From: an uncultured Alphaproteobacteria bacterium
GTDB taxonomy: Bacteria > Pseudomonadota > Alphaproteobacteria > HIMB59 > GCA-002718135
NCBI GenBank assembly: GCA_902577945.1
Contig: CACHBB010000004.1
Location: 1-64,000, forward strand
Direction of reading: 5' to 3'
Length of the DNA: 64,000 bases
Position numbers and translations under genes: made by a program. Below, piece by piece: positions 39,434 through 49,936 of the stretch. The notes below the pieces were generated by a model. That model was not told the origin of the DNA. It did not search any database and saw only the letters and a program-made list of their open reading frames with translations. Each line of letters begins with the position of its first letter. The stretch's first letter is position 1.

Positions 39434-40120
39434 GTGATAGATTTTTTTTCTAAATTGCGAGATAACCGAATTTTTCAATTTACTGTTGTAATCATTATAA
39501 TTCTCAATGCAGTATTAATTGGAGCAACTACCTATGAATTAGAACCTTTATTTTTAAATTTCATTCATCTTCTTGATTATGCAATCACAATTTTTTTTGT
39601 TATTGAAATTTTGATACGATTTATAGGAGAAAAGGAGAAAAAAAACTTCTTTAAAGATGGTTGGAATGTATTTGATACAATTATAGTAGCTATATCACTT
39701 ATCCCTATACCAAATAATTCTAGCTACTTAGTTTTGAGATTGCTAAGAATATTTAGAGTATTAAGGTTAATTTCAGTTATTCCAGAGCTAAAAAAGATTA
39801 TTGAAGCAATTCTAGCATCAATAAAAAGAGTTTTTTACGTTAGTCTTCTTCTTTTTATAATACTGTATATTTACGCAACTATGGGCTCAATCTTATTTGG
39901 TGAAGATGATCCTGAAAGATGGGCAGATCTTGGTATTTCTCTAATAACACTTTTTCAGGTATTAACATTATCTAGCTGGGAAAATGTAATGTTACCTATG
40001 CAAGCAATTTATTGGTGGTCGTGGATTTATTTCTTTAGTTTTATAACAATATGCTCAATTACGATTTTAAATTTAGTAATTGCCATTCTGGTAGACGTTG
40101 TAAATCATCAAAAAAATTAA
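39434..40120 (+). CDS. bacterial voltage-gated-type ion channel (ion transport protein)
   Basis: Six-TM layout; S4-like VLRLLRIFRVLRLISVIPELKKI, pore FQVLTLSSWENVMLPMQ. Confidence 0.85.
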   Translation: MIDFFSKLRDNRIFQFTVVIIIILNAVLIGATTYELEPLFLNFIHLLDYAITIFFVIEILIRFIGEKEKKNFFKDGWNVFDTIIVAISLIPIPNNSSYLVLRLLRIFRVLRLISVIPELKKIIEAILASIKRVFYVSLLLFIILYIYATMGSILFGEDDPERWADLGISLITLFQVLTLSSWENVMLPMQAIYWWSWIYFFSFITICSITILNLVIAILVDVVNHQKN

Positions 40121-40211
40121 AATTAATATATTTTAATATAAAATTATGTTAATTAGAGATTAAATTGCAGTCGTAGAATACCTGCATTATCAAAACACAA
40201 TGGAGGGATAA

Positions 40212-40670
40212 ATGTTTGATAAAAAAGAAGATAATACTACTTCAACGCCAGATGTATTTAGACCTGCAAAGGGTTCAGCAAAGGTTGTAATTGGTAATGG
40301 AGTAACCATTAGCGGTGAGATTAAAAAAGCAGATGAAGTACAAATTGATGGAGAAGCAGACGTTATAATGAAAACAGATAATTTAGTTGTAGGCGCAACT
40401 GGTAATTGCAAAGGTGATATTGAAACTCATAATGCAGATATTTGGGGTGTGTTTGACGGTGATATCAAGGCTTCAGGAACATTAACTATACAAGAACAAG
40501 GAAGAGTATCCGGTAAAATAGAGTATCAGAACATGCAAATTAAGCTTGGTGGTCAAGTAAGTGGTGATATTAAATTATCAGATAAAATTCAATCCATTAA
40601 AAAAGATCCTAAAACTGTAGCTGATGATAATGTATCTTTACAAGATGCAATGAAGAAAGATGGAAAGTAG
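40212..40670 (+). CDS. bactofilin family protein
   Basis: VVIGNGVTISGEIKKADEVQIDGEADVIM...VVGATGNCKGDIETHNADIWGVFDGDIKASGTLTIQEQGRVSGKIEY. Confidence 0.88.
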   Translation: MFDKKEDNTTSTPDVFRPAKGSAKVVIGNGVTISGEIKKADEVQIDGEADVIMKTDNLVVGATGNCKGDIETHNADIWGVFDGDIKASGTLTIQEQGRVSGKIEYQNMQIKLGGQVSGDIKLSDKIQSIKKDPKTVADDNVSLQDAMKKDGK

Positions 40671-40718
40671 AAATTAAATTAATTTTTAACAATTAATTAT
40701 TATTTTTAACTTATCACT

Positions 40719-40768
40719 TACATGTCGATAACTTGGCAATTTGCTAAACTCGACACATGTTTTTTTTC
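40719..40768 (+). terminator. long terminator-like hairpin downstream of the bactofilin gene
   Basis: ACATGTCGA ... TCGACACATGT followed by a T tract. Confidence 0.6.
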
Positions 40769-40839
40769 AATTTTTAGCTCTATTGTTATTCTAATAAATT
40801 AATATTAATAATCTGTTGTCGATTTGTTAAATAAATGAA

Positions 40840-41451
40840 TTATAATCCACCATGAGATAATAAAAAATTTGAAATCTTATCAATACCATTATTATTTTTC
40901 ATTTCACCAAAAACATATGGCAAACCATTTCTGGCTTCATTTACATCTTTTTTCATTTGTTCTAAATCCACATTAACATATGGAGCGAGATCAACCTTAT
41001 TAATTACAAGTAAATCAGATTTCTTTATTGCTGGAGCTTTTTTTCTTGGTATGTCGGCACCTTGCGCTACATCAATCATATAAATTGTTAGATCAACTAA
41101 CTCAGGACTAAACGTTGCTGCTAAATTATCACCACCAGATTCAATAAGTATTAATTCTAGATCAGGAAATTTTTTTTTCATTTCATCTACAGCTAGTAAA
41201 TTAATACTACAATCTTCTCTTATAGCAGTATGAGGACAACCGCCAGTTTCTACACCTTTAATTCTCTCTATGGGTAGAACTTGTGCTTTCATTAAGTATT
41301 CAGCATCTTCAGTTGTATAAATATCATTTGAAATAACTGACATAGAGATATTTTTAGATAAATGACGACATAACGCTTCAGTTAAACTAGTTTTACCTGT
41401 TCCTATTCCGCCGCCAATACCTACTTTTAAAGGTCCATTAATATTATTCAC
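40840..41451 (-). CDS. ureG: urease accessory GTPase UreG
   Basis: [57 protein letters not shown]. Confidence 0.97.
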   Translation of the reverse strand: MNNINGPLKVGIGGGIGTGKTSLTEALCRHLSKNISMSVISNDIYTTEDAEYLMKAQVLPIERIKGVETGGCPHTAIREDCSINLLAVDEMKKKFPDLELILIESGGDNLAATFSPELVDLTIYMIDVAQGADIPRKKAPAIKKSDLLVINKVDLAPYVNVDLEQMKKDVNEARNGLPYVFGEMKNNNGIDKISNFLLSHGGL

Positions 41452-42083
41452 GTTAGATATATCCTTGAGTCTAAATTTTCATGTTTAATAGCATAAATAT
41501 CGCCTATAAAAAAAGATGTACCAATATCTTTAAGAGTAAATTGCTTAGATTGTTCTAAAAATTTTTGAATTTGATCAATAAAGTTTACATTTAAAGTTTG
41601 TCCATCTTTTTGTGACATTGGTATATGCTTGACACTTACATTAATTAAATTCGAGATGAATGATTGCAGATAAAATTTAATTAGATCCTCAAAATTAATA
41701 TTAAAATACATTCCAGCTTTTGCTAAACAATAAATAAAAGAAGACTTTTCAGGTAAAAATAATTCCCAGCTATCTTTCATAATTTTTCTAAAAGAATTTC
41801 CCATATCAATCATTTCTATTTGTCTCTCTTTAGAAGATGCACTTGCTAAAATTAAATCATTGATATCATTATTATGATAAATTGACTTAATAAAAATGTA
41901 GTCATTTCTTAATGTTCCATAAAATAAAAGAGCATTTAAATATTCTTTAACATCATCTTTGTTATTAATTTTTTTATAATCTATTAGAGCTTCTAAACCA
42001 TGAGAGTAAGCATAAGAACCAATTGGGAAAGAGGATGAAAACCATACTTGTAATATTTGATGTGGATCTCTAATTGTACTCAT
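41448..42083 (-). CDS. ureF: urease accessory protein UreF
   Basis: [25 protein letters not shown]. The ORF track start (42149) overlaps ureE by 65 nt; the internal Met (MSTIRDPHQ) at 42083 abuts the ureE stop. Confidence 0.9.
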   Translation of the reverse strand: MSTIRDPHQILQVWFSSSFPIGSYAYSHGLEALIDYKKINNKDDVKEYLNALLFYGTLRNDYIFIKSIYHNNDINDLILASASSKERQIEMIDMGNSFRKIMKDSWELFLPEKSSFIYCLAKAGMYFNINFEDLIKFYLQSFISNLINVSVKHIPMSQKDGQTLNVNFIDQIQKFLEQSKQFTLKDIGTSFFIGDIYAIKHENLDSRIYLT

Positions 42084-42084
42084 T

Positions 42085-42528
42085 TTAGTGTTTATGGCTA
42101 TGTGTTCTTCCCATACCATAAGCGCCACCTTCTGGTTTAAATTTTTCAAAAACTTTTTTTACTTTTCCATTTAATTTTAGAATCATATCAAGAATTATAG
42201 CATCATCTTGAATTAGAATTCTGTTATCTTCAATTTGACAAGGTAAGTGCCTATTTCCTATGTGCCATATGATTTGTTTTAAATTATCACCTTTAATTTC
42301 AATTAAATTTTCTTCCTTAGATAATACTTTGATTAAATTTCCATTCTCTAATTCAAAAAAATGATTTTCATCCACACTTACCGTCTCTTTAAGATTTACT
42401 ATAAATTCAGTACCATTATTTGCTATTAATTTTTTTCGACGAATAAACCTCTCTTCATAAGAGAGAGTAATTTCATCTAATATTTCTTTATTTTGATTTT
42501 GATTAGTTATTTTGAAAGAAGTTTCCAT
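42085..42528 (-). CDS. ureE: urease accessory nickel chaperone UreE
   Basis: IIWHIGNRHLPCQIEDNRILIQDD, C-terminal GGAYGMGRTHSHKH. Confidence 0.93.
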   Translation of the reverse strand: METSFKITNQNQNKEILDEITLSYEERFIRRKKLIANNGTEFIVNLKETVSVDENHFFELENGNLIKVLSKEENLIEIKGDNLKQIIWHIGNRHLPCQIEDNRILIQDDAIILDMILKLNGKVKKVFEKFKPEGGAYGMGRTHSHKH

Positions 42529-42529
42529 T

Positions 42530-44236
42530 TTAGTACATAAAATAACGTTGCGCTAAAGGCAATGTTTTAGCTGGTTCACATGTAATTAACTCACCATCAG
42601 CTACTACTTCATAAGTCTCTGGATTAACTTCTATATTTGGGCAATAATCGTTTAAAATCATATCCTTCTTAGAAATTTTTCTAATATTTTTAACGGGTAA
42701 TAAAGATTTACTAATTCCAGAATTTTCAAATGAATTTTTTTCTAAAGATGCTTTACTCACGAAAGTCGCAGTAGATTTTTCTAATGATTTTCCAAATGAA
42801 GAGAACATTGGTCGTGAATACACTGGTTGTGGTGTTGGAATTGAAGCATTTGGATCACCCATTTGTGCACAAGAAATATTCCCACCTTGCAAGATTATTT
42901 CAGGTTTAACACCAAAGAACGCTGTGTCCCAAATAACAATATCCGCGCGTTTATTTTTTTCTATACTCCCAATATGATCAGAAATACCGTGAGCTATTGC
43001 AGGATTGATTGTATATTTAGCAATATATCTTTTTACACGAAAATTATCATTATCACCTTGCTCTTCTTTTAGTTTTCCACGTTGCACTTTCATTTTATGC
43101 GCGGTTTGCCATGTTCTAATAATAACTTCACCAACACGACCCATGGCTTGACTATCAGAAGCAATAATTGAAAAAGCACCCATGTCATGCAGTATATCTT
43201 CTGCGGCAATTGTTTCTTTTCGAATTCGACTTTCAGCAAATGCCACATCTTCAGGTATTGATTTATCTAGATGATGACAAACCATCAACATATCTAAATG
43301 CTCTTCAATTGTATTAACCGTATATGGTCTTGTTGGATTTGTAGATGATGGAATAACATATTCTTCACCACAAACTTTAATTATATCTGGTGCATGACCT
43401 CCACCAGCTCCTTCAGTATGAAAAGCATGAATTGTTCTTCCATTAATGGCTTTAATTGTACTCTCAACAAATCCACTTTCATTTAATGTATCTGTATGAA
43501 TCATTACTTGAATGTCATTATCATCAGCTACATTTAAACAATTATCTATTGCAGCTGGAGTTGTGCCCCAATCTTCATGTAATTTTAGTGAAGATGCACC
43601 AGCAATTACTTGTTCTTCAAGAGCTTGAGGCAATGAACTATTTCCTTTTCCCGCAAATGCCAAGTTCATTGAAAATGCATCTGCAGATTGTATCATTTTT
43701 TCTATATGCCACGGTCCAGGAGTAACTGTTGTTGCTAATGTACCATGTGCTGGACCTGTCCCCCCTCCTAACATTGTTGTGATACCTGAGTGAAGAGAGT
43801 CATCAATTTGCTGAGGACAAATAAAATGAATATGACTATCAAATCCTCCAGCTGTTATAATTTTTCCTTCTCCTGCAATTATTTCTGTTCCAGGTCCAAT
43901 AATAATATTTACATTTGGTTGTGTATCAGGATTACCAGCATTTCCAATTTCGTTAATTAATCCATCTTTAAGACCAATGTCGGCTTTGTAAATTCCATTT
44001 ACATCAACAATTAAAGCATTGGTTATAACAGTATCAACCGCACCCTCTTGACGAGATACTTGAGATTGACCCATTCCATCTCGAATAACTTTTCCTCCGC
44101 CAAATTTTACTTCCTCTCCATATGTTGTTAAATCTTTTTCTACTTCAATAAAAAGTTCTGTGTCAGCAAGTCTGACTTTATCTCCAGTTGTTGGTCCATA
44201 CATATCTGCATATGCGTTTCTATCTATTTTTTTCAT
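42530..44236 (-). CDS. ureC: urease alpha subunit UreC
   Basis: [90 protein letters not shown]. Confidence 0.98.
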   Translation of the reverse strand: MKKIDRNAYADMYGPTTGDKVRLADTELFIEVEKDLTTYGEEVKFGGGKVIRDGMGQSQVSRQEGAVDTVITNALIVDVNGIYKADIGLKDGLINEIGNAGNPDTQPNVNIIIGPGTEIIAGEGKIITAGGFDSHIHFICPQQIDDSLHSGITTMLGGGTGPAHGTLATTVTPGPWHIEKMIQSADAFSMNLAFAGKGNSSLPQALEEQVIAGASSLKLHEDWGTTPAAIDNCLNVADDNDIQVMIHTDTLNESGFVESTIKAINGRTIHAFHTEGAGGGHAPDIIKVCGEEYVIPSSTNPTRPYTVNTIEEHLDMLMVCHHLDKSIPEDVAFAESRIRKETIAAEDILHDMGAFSIIASDSQAMGRVGEVIIRTWQTAHKMKVQRGKLKEEQGDNDNFRVKRYIAKYTINPAIAHGISDHIGSIEKNKRADIVIWDTAFFGVKPEIILQGGNISCAQMGDPNASIPTPQPVYSRPMFSSFGKSLEKSTATFVSKASLEKNSFENSGISKSLLPVKNIRKISKKDMILNDYCPNIEVNPETYEVVADGELITCEPAKTLPLAQRYFMY

Positions 44237-44544
44237 TATAATGCACCCATAACTTTATTATTAAAACCAAATATTTTTCTATTTCCAGCTATTGGAATTA
44301 ATTCAACATCTTTTGATTGACCTGGTTCAAATCGAACAGCAGTACCTGATGGTATGTCTAAACGCATACCATTTGATTTTACTCTATCAAATTTTAAATA
44401 TTCGTTTGTTTCAGCAAAATGATAATGACTTCCAACTTGTATAGGTCGATCTCCACTATTTGAAACTTTAATAGTGATTGAGTGTCTGTTATCATTTAAA
44501 CAGATATCACTATTTTGTTTGATAATTATTTCTCCAGGTTTCAT
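44236..44544 (-). CDS. ureB: urease beta subunit UreB
   Basis: [47 protein letters not shown]. Confidence 0.97.
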   Translation of the reverse strand: MKPGEIIIKQNSDICLNDNRHSITIKVSNSGDRPIQVGSHYHFAETNEYLKFDRVKSNGMRLDIPSGTAVRFEPGQSKDVELIPIAGNRKIFGFNNKVMGAL

Positions 44545-44846
44545 TATCTAATCGGTTTATGTACTGTTACTAACTTTGTTCCATCAGGAAATGTTGCTTC
44601 AACTTGCACCTCTTGAATCATATCAGGTATTCCATCCATACAATCTTGTTTTTTAACAACATGTGCTCCAGTCTCCATCAATTCTGATACCATTTTACCA
44701 TCTCTTGCTCCTTCAATGACAAAGTCTGTAATTAAAGCTATAGCTTCTGGATAATTAAGTTTAACTCCTCTTTGTAAACGATTTCTAGCAACGTTTGCTG
44801 CCATACTGATCATTAACTTATCTTTTTCTCTTGGTGTTAGTTTCAT
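44544..44846 (-). CDS. ureA: urease gamma subunit UreA
   Basis: [39 protein letters not shown]. Confidence 0.97.
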   Translation of the reverse strand: MKLTPREKDKLMISMAANVARNRLQRGVKLNYPEAIALITDFVIEGARDGKMVSELMETGAHVVKKQDCMDGIPDMIQEVQVEATFPDGTKLVTVHKPIR

Positions 44847-45641
44847 TTATAAATCCCATGTTGTTGGAAGTTTATCATGAATTATTTTATTCATAATAAA
44901 TTTTAGTGTTTTTTTTAAATGATAATTATCATCTGCTAGGCATCTGATAATAATTTTATCATCAAATTTTGTCATTTCAACGTAGTGTTTATTTATATTT
45001 TTAAGGGTTTTTCTTAATTCATCTTCAATTTGGTTAATTATTTCACCAAATATTAAAATTGTTGATAAAGTTGATTGATTAGAAAATGTATAATTGTTTT
45101 TATAATTTGCATTGATTAAACCATTTATATTTACTGTTTCAAAATGTTTCAAAGATGAATTTACATAAATTTTCCAATTATCAACTAATGAAATTTTTTT
45201 AATTTTTTCAGACATTGCCTTTCGTCCAAAAATTGATGTTTCACAAAATATTAAATTTGAATTGTTTGTAAGATTTATATTTATTTTCCTATCTAACTTT
45301 GAATTATTAAATAAAATTAATTCTTTTGGTAACCAATATAAAGTTGAATTTTTAAGTGTTATATTAATTTCTACATTGGCAGGATCTCCTATACCTGCAT
45401 AAATTTTTTCTGCAGCTTGCGTGCTTACACTTATATCAGAATTAGTCGCAGTTATGTTTGTTTTAATTTTATCATTACACGTTATTCCACCAGCTGTATT
45501 AATTAAAACAATTTCTTGATTTGTATTATAATTATTAGGAAATAAAACTCTACAACAGCCATTTTGAAATAATTTTATTATATTGTTATTTTTAAATTTA
45601 ATATCACTAAAACCATTAGATCGTTCTAAAATTTTATGCAT
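44847..45641 (-). CDS. ureD: urease accessory protein UreD
   Basis: VLINTAGGITCNDKIKTNI, VSTQAAEKIY, NLIFCETSIFGRKAMSE. Confidence 0.93.
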   Translation of the reverse strand: MHKILERSNGFSDIKFKNNNIIKLFQNGCCRVLFPNNYNTNQEIVLINTAGGITCNDKIKTNITATNSDISVSTQAAEKIYAGIGDPANVEINITLKNSTLYWLPKELILFNNSKLDRKININLTNNSNLIFCETSIFGRKAMSEKIKKISLVDNWKIYVNSSLKHFETVNINGLINANYKNNYTFSNQSTLSTILIFGEIINQIEDELRKTLKNINKHYVEMTKFDDKIIIRCLADDNYHLKKTLKFIMNKIIHDKLPTTWDL

Positions 45642-45742
45642 ACAATTAATTTATTGAAAATAAATCTAAAATAAATATAAATTTTTATAAAATACACTTT
45701 TTAATATACAATCTAGATTAAAATATAGGATATAGTTTAAAT

Positions 45743-46150
45743 TTGATGAATAAATACATTTTAATATTTTTTATATTTATTTTTATCTCACCTGTGAATG
45801 TTATTGCAAATCAAATTAAACCTTTAGCTGAATTAAAATTATATGACTCTGAAAATTATACTCTTCATTTAATGGAAAGATGCTCTGTTTTATATGCAGC
45901 GTTATCTATTTTAGAAAACAATAATGACTATGAAAATAAATATAAAGTTTTTTTACAATCTTCAATAATTGCAAAAAATAAACTATTCCCAGATATAGAT
46001 GAAGCAACATTATATAAAAACAGCATAGAAGATTTTAAAATATCACTTAGTTTTTTTCTTCAAATATTAAAACAAAATTACCTAAAAAATAAATCATATT
46101 TAAGTGAAGAATGGTTAGTGGATGATTTTAATACATGTTTAAAGTTATAA
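45743..46150 (+). CDS. secreted hypothetical protein
   Basis: Signal peptide YILIFFIFIFISPVNVIA; no family recognised. Confidence 0.55.
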   Translation: MMNKYILIFFIFIFISPVNVIANQIKPLAELKLYDSENYTLHLMERCSVLYAALSILENNNDYENKYKVFLQSSIIAKNKLFPDIDEATLYKNSIEDFKISLSFFLQILKQNYLKNKSYLSEEWLVDDFNTCLKL

Positions 46151-46180
46151 AACATATAAAATATTTTTATTTTTTTTGAC

Positions 46181-46948
46181 TCACCATCTAAGACTCATAC
46201 AACTTAATCCAGCATCAATTTTTGATATTTCATTTATATTAATTTTTATTAGATCGTATTTCGATGATAGTATTTCTTCTATTTTAAAAAAACCATCCGC
46301 TATAAGTATTTTGTTATTAACTCTCAAAGCATTTGCCGCAAGCTCTTCTCCCTCTGGCAATTTAATTAATTGAAAATTTTTACGAAGATAATCAATTTTT
46401 GACATTCTCTGACTAACTAATAATGTTTCTTCATCAATATAACTACATTCTGATTTAAAATGTAGAATGTCATTAGAAGTTTTACAAATTTTAACAGATG
46501 CGCCTAATAATTTAAGTAAAATTGATAAGTTTTTTGCACCTAATTCATTAGTTCTTTTCGACAAACCTATAATAAAATGGTTATTAATATTTAAAATATC
46601 ACCTCCTTCAATATTGCCATTTTCAATAATAAATATATTTTGAAAATAATTTACGATTTCATTTTTTATTATTTTACTTTCGCCTATTCTTGACGGATGA
46701 TATGGTTTTAAAATGATACAATTAGATTTATAAATAAGAGCTGGATCTTCAATAAACACACTATCAGGAAAATTTTTCAAACTCTCAAGATTGTGAATTA
46801 AAATTCCAGAATTTTTTAAACCTTTGACATAATCATTATGTTCTTTTAAAATTAGTTCATATTCAGGCTTAATATTACGAGAACTTAAAGCATTTATAAT
46901 ACTTTTACTTGGTTTTCTTACTAATGCATTTTTAAATATATGTGTCAT
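46181..46948 (-). CDS. dimethylarginine dimethylaminohydrolase-like amidinotransferase-superfamily enzyme (DDAH)
   Basis: FPDSVFIEDPAL, NIEGGDILNINNHFIIGLSKRTNELG, C-terminal GLSCMSLRW with catalytic Cys. The track start at 46969 overlaps the tRNA; internal Met MTHIFKNAL at 46948 is preferred. Confidence 0.82.
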   Translation of the reverse strand: MTHIFKNALVRKPSKSIINALSSRNIKPEYELILKEHNDYVKGLKNSGILIHNLESLKNFPDSVFIEDPALIYKSNCIILKPYHPSRIGESKIIKNEIVNYFQNIFIIENGNIEGGDILNINNHFIIGLSKRTNELGAKNLSILLKLLGASVKICKTSNDILHFKSECSYIDEETLLVSQRMSKIDYLRKNFQLIKLPEGEELAANALRVNNKILIADGFFKIEEILSSKYDLIKININEISKIDAGLSCMSLRW

Positions 46949-46954
46949 AATTAA

Positions 46955-47031
46955 TGGCGTGCCCGGCATGATTCGAACATGCGACCCCCAGATTAGGAAT
47001 CTGGTGCTCTATCCTACTGAGCTACGGGCAC
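46955..47031 (-). tRNA. tRNA-Arg (anticodon CCU), with encoded CCA
   Basis: Reverse strand GTGCCCGTAGCTCAGTAGGATAGAGCACCAGATTCCTAATCTGGGGGTCGCATGTTCGAATCATGCCGGGCACGCCA: full cloverleaf, 7-bp acceptor, anticodon loop TTCCTAA, T loop TTCGAAT. Confidence 0.95.
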
Positions 47032-47047
47032 TAGATTTATATTAAAA

Positions 47048-47734
47048 TTAATTATAAAATTTTCCTACTAAAAATAAACCTAATGAAACAGAAAAACCTA
47101 TACCAACTGCATATATAACTGTTCCTATCCCTACTATACCACCAAGATAAAATCCAATTCCAACCGCGCTAAGTTCAAGTAAAGTTCTTATAAGGGCTAT
47201 GGATTGATTGGTTTGCTTATTAATACCAGTCATTAATCCATCACGAGGTCCAGGACCTAAATTTGCAGCAAGATAATATCCACTTCCTATTCCAATAATA
47301 AATATACCAATAAAAACTTGGATTAATTGAAATAAGAATTCTTTAGGGTACGGTAAAAAAAATAATGATAGATCTATTACAACTGATATTAAAATTGCAT
47401 TTAATATAGTCCCAACGCCTGGCTTTTGTTTTAGAGGAAACCATAATAATAATACAGCAACACTTACTATGAATGTTGTAATACCGATTGTATAACCTGT
47501 TTTAAAAGCTAAACCTTGATGAAGAACAAACCATGGACTAACTCCTATATTTGCAGTAATTAATAGAGCTTCACCAATACCAAATAAAATTAAACCTAAA
47601 ATTAAATAAAAAATGGTTTTTATTTTTGGCTTTAAATTATACTCATATTCAGAACTCCAATGTAATTCAGGTATTTTTTTCAGAGTTAATATATAAATTA
47701 GGTTTTTAAGCATAAATTTTGTTTCCTTTATCAC
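47048..47734 (-). CDS. YczE/YyaS/YitT-like integral membrane protein
   Basis: LFGIGEALLITANIGVSPWFVLHQGLAFKTGYTIG...LGPGPRDGLMTGI. Confidence 0.75.
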   Translation of the reverse strand: MIKETKFMLKNLIYILTLKKIPELHWSSEYEYNLKPKIKTIFYLILGLILFGIGEALLITANIGVSPWFVLHQGLAFKTGYTIGITTFIVSVAVLLLWFPLKQKPGVGTILNAILISVVIDLSLFFLPYPKEFLFQLIQVFIGIFIIGIGSGYYLAANLGPGPRDGLMTGINKQTNQSIALIRTLLELSAVGIGFYLGGIVGIGTVIYAVGIGFSVSLGLFLVGKFYN

Positions 47735-47761
47735 ATAATAGAATTAAGCTTCTATTTATTT

Positions 47762-48940
47762 ATGAGTGAGATCTATAATTATATTGATCAAAGTAAGTTG
47801 TCTGTTGTTTTAAAATCTATTGAACACGCTCATGGACTACCAAATGAATGTTATCTTGAAGGTCCATACAATAAAATTGAAAGAAAAAAAATTTTTGAAA
47901 ATAATTGGGTTGTTGTAGGAACTGCAAGTTCTATACCTGTTCCAGGTGATATAAAGTCATTCAATTTATTAGGTATACCATTAATTTTAGTAAGAGATAA
48001 TAACTATAAAGTTAGAGTTTTCCATAATGTTTGTAGTCATAGAGGATACAAACTAATCAGCCAAGATTGTCATTTAAGAAAAGTTATTAAATGTCCTTAT
48101 CATTCATGGTCTTATGATTTTACAGGTAAATTAGTTGCTACTCCACATATTGGTGGTGTCAATATTCATGATCATAATGATTTTAGAAAAGATGATAGCG
48201 GGTTAAAAGAAGTTAAATCAATAATTTGGTTGGATTTAATTATTGTTAATATTTCTAATGATGCAATTCCATTTAATGAATATATAAAGCCATTAGAAAA
48301 AAGATGGTCAACCTTTATTGCTAAAGAAGATTATAATTTAATTTACCATCCTAAAGATTATGGTTATTTTAATTTTGAAGCTAAGTGTAATTGGAAATTT
48401 GCTATTGAAAATTTTTGTGAAAGTTATCATCTACCTTTTGTGCATCCAAATCTTAACAAATACTCTAAAATTGATGATCATTATCATATTCAAGGCCTGC
48501 CTAATCGTTTTGCCGGTCAAGGAACATTAGTATACAATCCAAAATTTAAGAATAATAAGTCATTTCCAAACTTTCCTAGTTGGCCAAGTAAAAAAGATAA
48601 GCAAGCAGAATATGTGGCATTATTTCCTAATGTAATGATAGGAATTCATAAAGATCATTATTATGCTTTCTGGTTAGAGCCCATTAATCATGAAAAGACA
48701 CTTGAGCATATGGAAATATATTATGTAGGAGAAGAAGCAGCTTTTTCAGATAAGTATAAAAATATTAGAGAAGAAAATTTTATTCAATGGAAAAATATAA
48801 TGAGAGAAGATTTAGATATTATAGAAGGTATGCAAGAGGGAAGAAATTCTCCAGCTTATAATGGTGGAAATTTTTCACCTGCGCTTGATAATCCAACACA
48901 CCATTTTGCGAAATGGGTTGCAAGTTCACTAATTAATTAA
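47762..48940 (+). CDS. Rieske 2Fe-2S oxygenase alpha subunit (quaternary-ammonium oxygenase-like)
   Basis: Rieske CSHRGYKLISQDCHLRKVIKCPYHSWSYD (CxH...CxxH); mononuclear iron NWKFAIENFCESYHLPFVHP with Glu at the bridging position. Confidence 0.9.
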   Translation: MSEIYNYIDQSKLSVVLKSIEHAHGLPNECYLEGPYNKIERKKIFENNWVVVGTASSIPVPGDIKSFNLLGIPLILVRDNNYKVRVFHNVCSHRGYKLISQDCHLRKVIKCPYHSWSYDFTGKLVATPHIGGVNIHDHNDFRKDDSGLKEVKSIIWLDLIIVNISNDAIPFNEYIKPLEKRWSTFIAKEDYNLIYHPKDYGYFNFEAKCNWKFAIENFCESYHLPFVHPNLNKYSKIDDHYHIQGLPNRFAGQGTLVYNPKFKNNKSFPNFPSWPSKKDKQAEYVALFPNVMIGIHKDHYYAFWLEPINHEKTLEHMEIYYVGEEAAFSDKYKNIREENFIQWKNIMREDLDIIEGMQEGRNSPAYNGGNFSPALDNPTHHFAKWVASSLIN

Positions 48941-48995
48941 ATATATCCAGAATCATATAATACTTATAAAGTATAATAATTTAAAAGGAGGTAAA

Positions 48996-49397
48996 ATGAT
49001 AGAAACTGCTGGAGGAATGATTCCTTTCTTATGTCATGTTTTTTTAATTTTATTCGGAGGTTTCTTTGGCTTAAGTTTTGCTTTTAATAAAAACTTTGTC
49101 AAAAACAGTATAGGTTTTGAATCAAAAGATGCGATGTACATGGGAAGACCACTAGGCTTCTTAATGATAGGAGTTGTATTGATGCTAATAGCTACGTTAT
49201 TTCAAATTGGTGATTTTAAATCACCCAATGAAGTAATCGGTATTATGTTTATTTTTACTATTATTGCTTTTTGTTACAATGTTGGAACAACATTAAAAAT
49301 TTTTGAAAGTTTTGATGGAAAAGATTGGCCAATAAAGCATGCTATAAGACCATTAATACCAATGATAGTAATTATAATCAGATATTTTACTTTATAA
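48996..49397 (+). CDS. small membrane protein, paralogous to 35615-36046
   Basis: ETAGGMIPFLCHVFLILFGGFF...FNKNFVKNSIGFESKDAMYMGRPLG; SD AAAGGAGG. Confidence 0.6.
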   Translation: MIETAGGMIPFLCHVFLILFGGFFGLSFAFNKNFVKNSIGFESKDAMYMGRPLGFLMIGVVLMLIATLFQIGDFKSPNEVIGIMFIFTIIAFCYNVGTTLKIFESFDGKDWPIKHAIRPLIPMIVIIIRYFTL

Positions 49398-49405
49398 ATC
49401 TTAAT

Positions 49406-49429
49406 GCGGCATTTAATGCCGCTTTTTTT
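49406..49429 (+). terminator. Rho-independent terminator
   Basis: GCGGCAT-TTA-ATGCCGC followed by TTTTTTT. Confidence 0.85.
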
Positions 49430-49826
49430 AATTAAAATAACTTCTAATTCTATTTCTTGATGCAAAATGTAAGATTAATGAAACTATAAACAAAAATAAA
49501 ACAAAATAATATTCTCTATATTCAACTTGGCTTGTGTAAAAAACAAATAAACAACAAAGTGTAAATGATTTAATGTAAATTTCTAAAAACTGAAGAGGAT
49601 AAAGTTTTTCTGATTGAAAAAAAATATATCTAAAACCAAAGTATGCAAAAGTTAAAAAAACAGCTAATCTGACTGAAGTAATTCTATGATATGGTATTTC
49701 TTGTTTTTCAACTATAGTGAATGGAAAATAAATAGTTACACCCATAATCTCTGCAATTATAAATACTATTGCCCATAAGCTTAATAAACCAATTATAATT
49801 TTAGCTAATGTTTTTACCATAATCAA
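49428..49826 (-). CDS. hypothetical membrane protein
   Basis: About 4 hydrophobic segments; no family recognised. Confidence 0.5.
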   Translation of the reverse strand: MIMVKTLAKIIIGLLSLWAIVFIIAEIMGVTIYFPFTIVEKQEIPYHRITSVRLAVFLTFAYFGFRYIFFQSEKLYPLQFLEIYIKSFTLCCLFVFYTSQVEYREYYFVLFLFIVSLILHFASRNRIRSYFN

Positions 49827-49936
49827 AAATATGGTCTTTTTTTTACAAGGGTTTTGACCAACCTTTTTTTACATTTAAACTAAATTTTAAAAAAAAACAT
49901 AAATATTGATTTGATTGCAGAAAACTATGTTATTTT

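Noticed and set aside
40190-40411. ORF antisense to bactofilin
   Set aside because: Shadow of the bactofilin coding sequence.
42863-43725. Plus-strand ORFs inside ureC
   Set aside because: ureC is unambiguous on the minus strand; these are shadow ORFs.
46949-46969. N-terminal extension of the DDAH-like ORF (MPGTPLI)
   Set aside because: Encoded by the tRNA-Arg 3' end; the internal Met at 46948 avoids the overlap.
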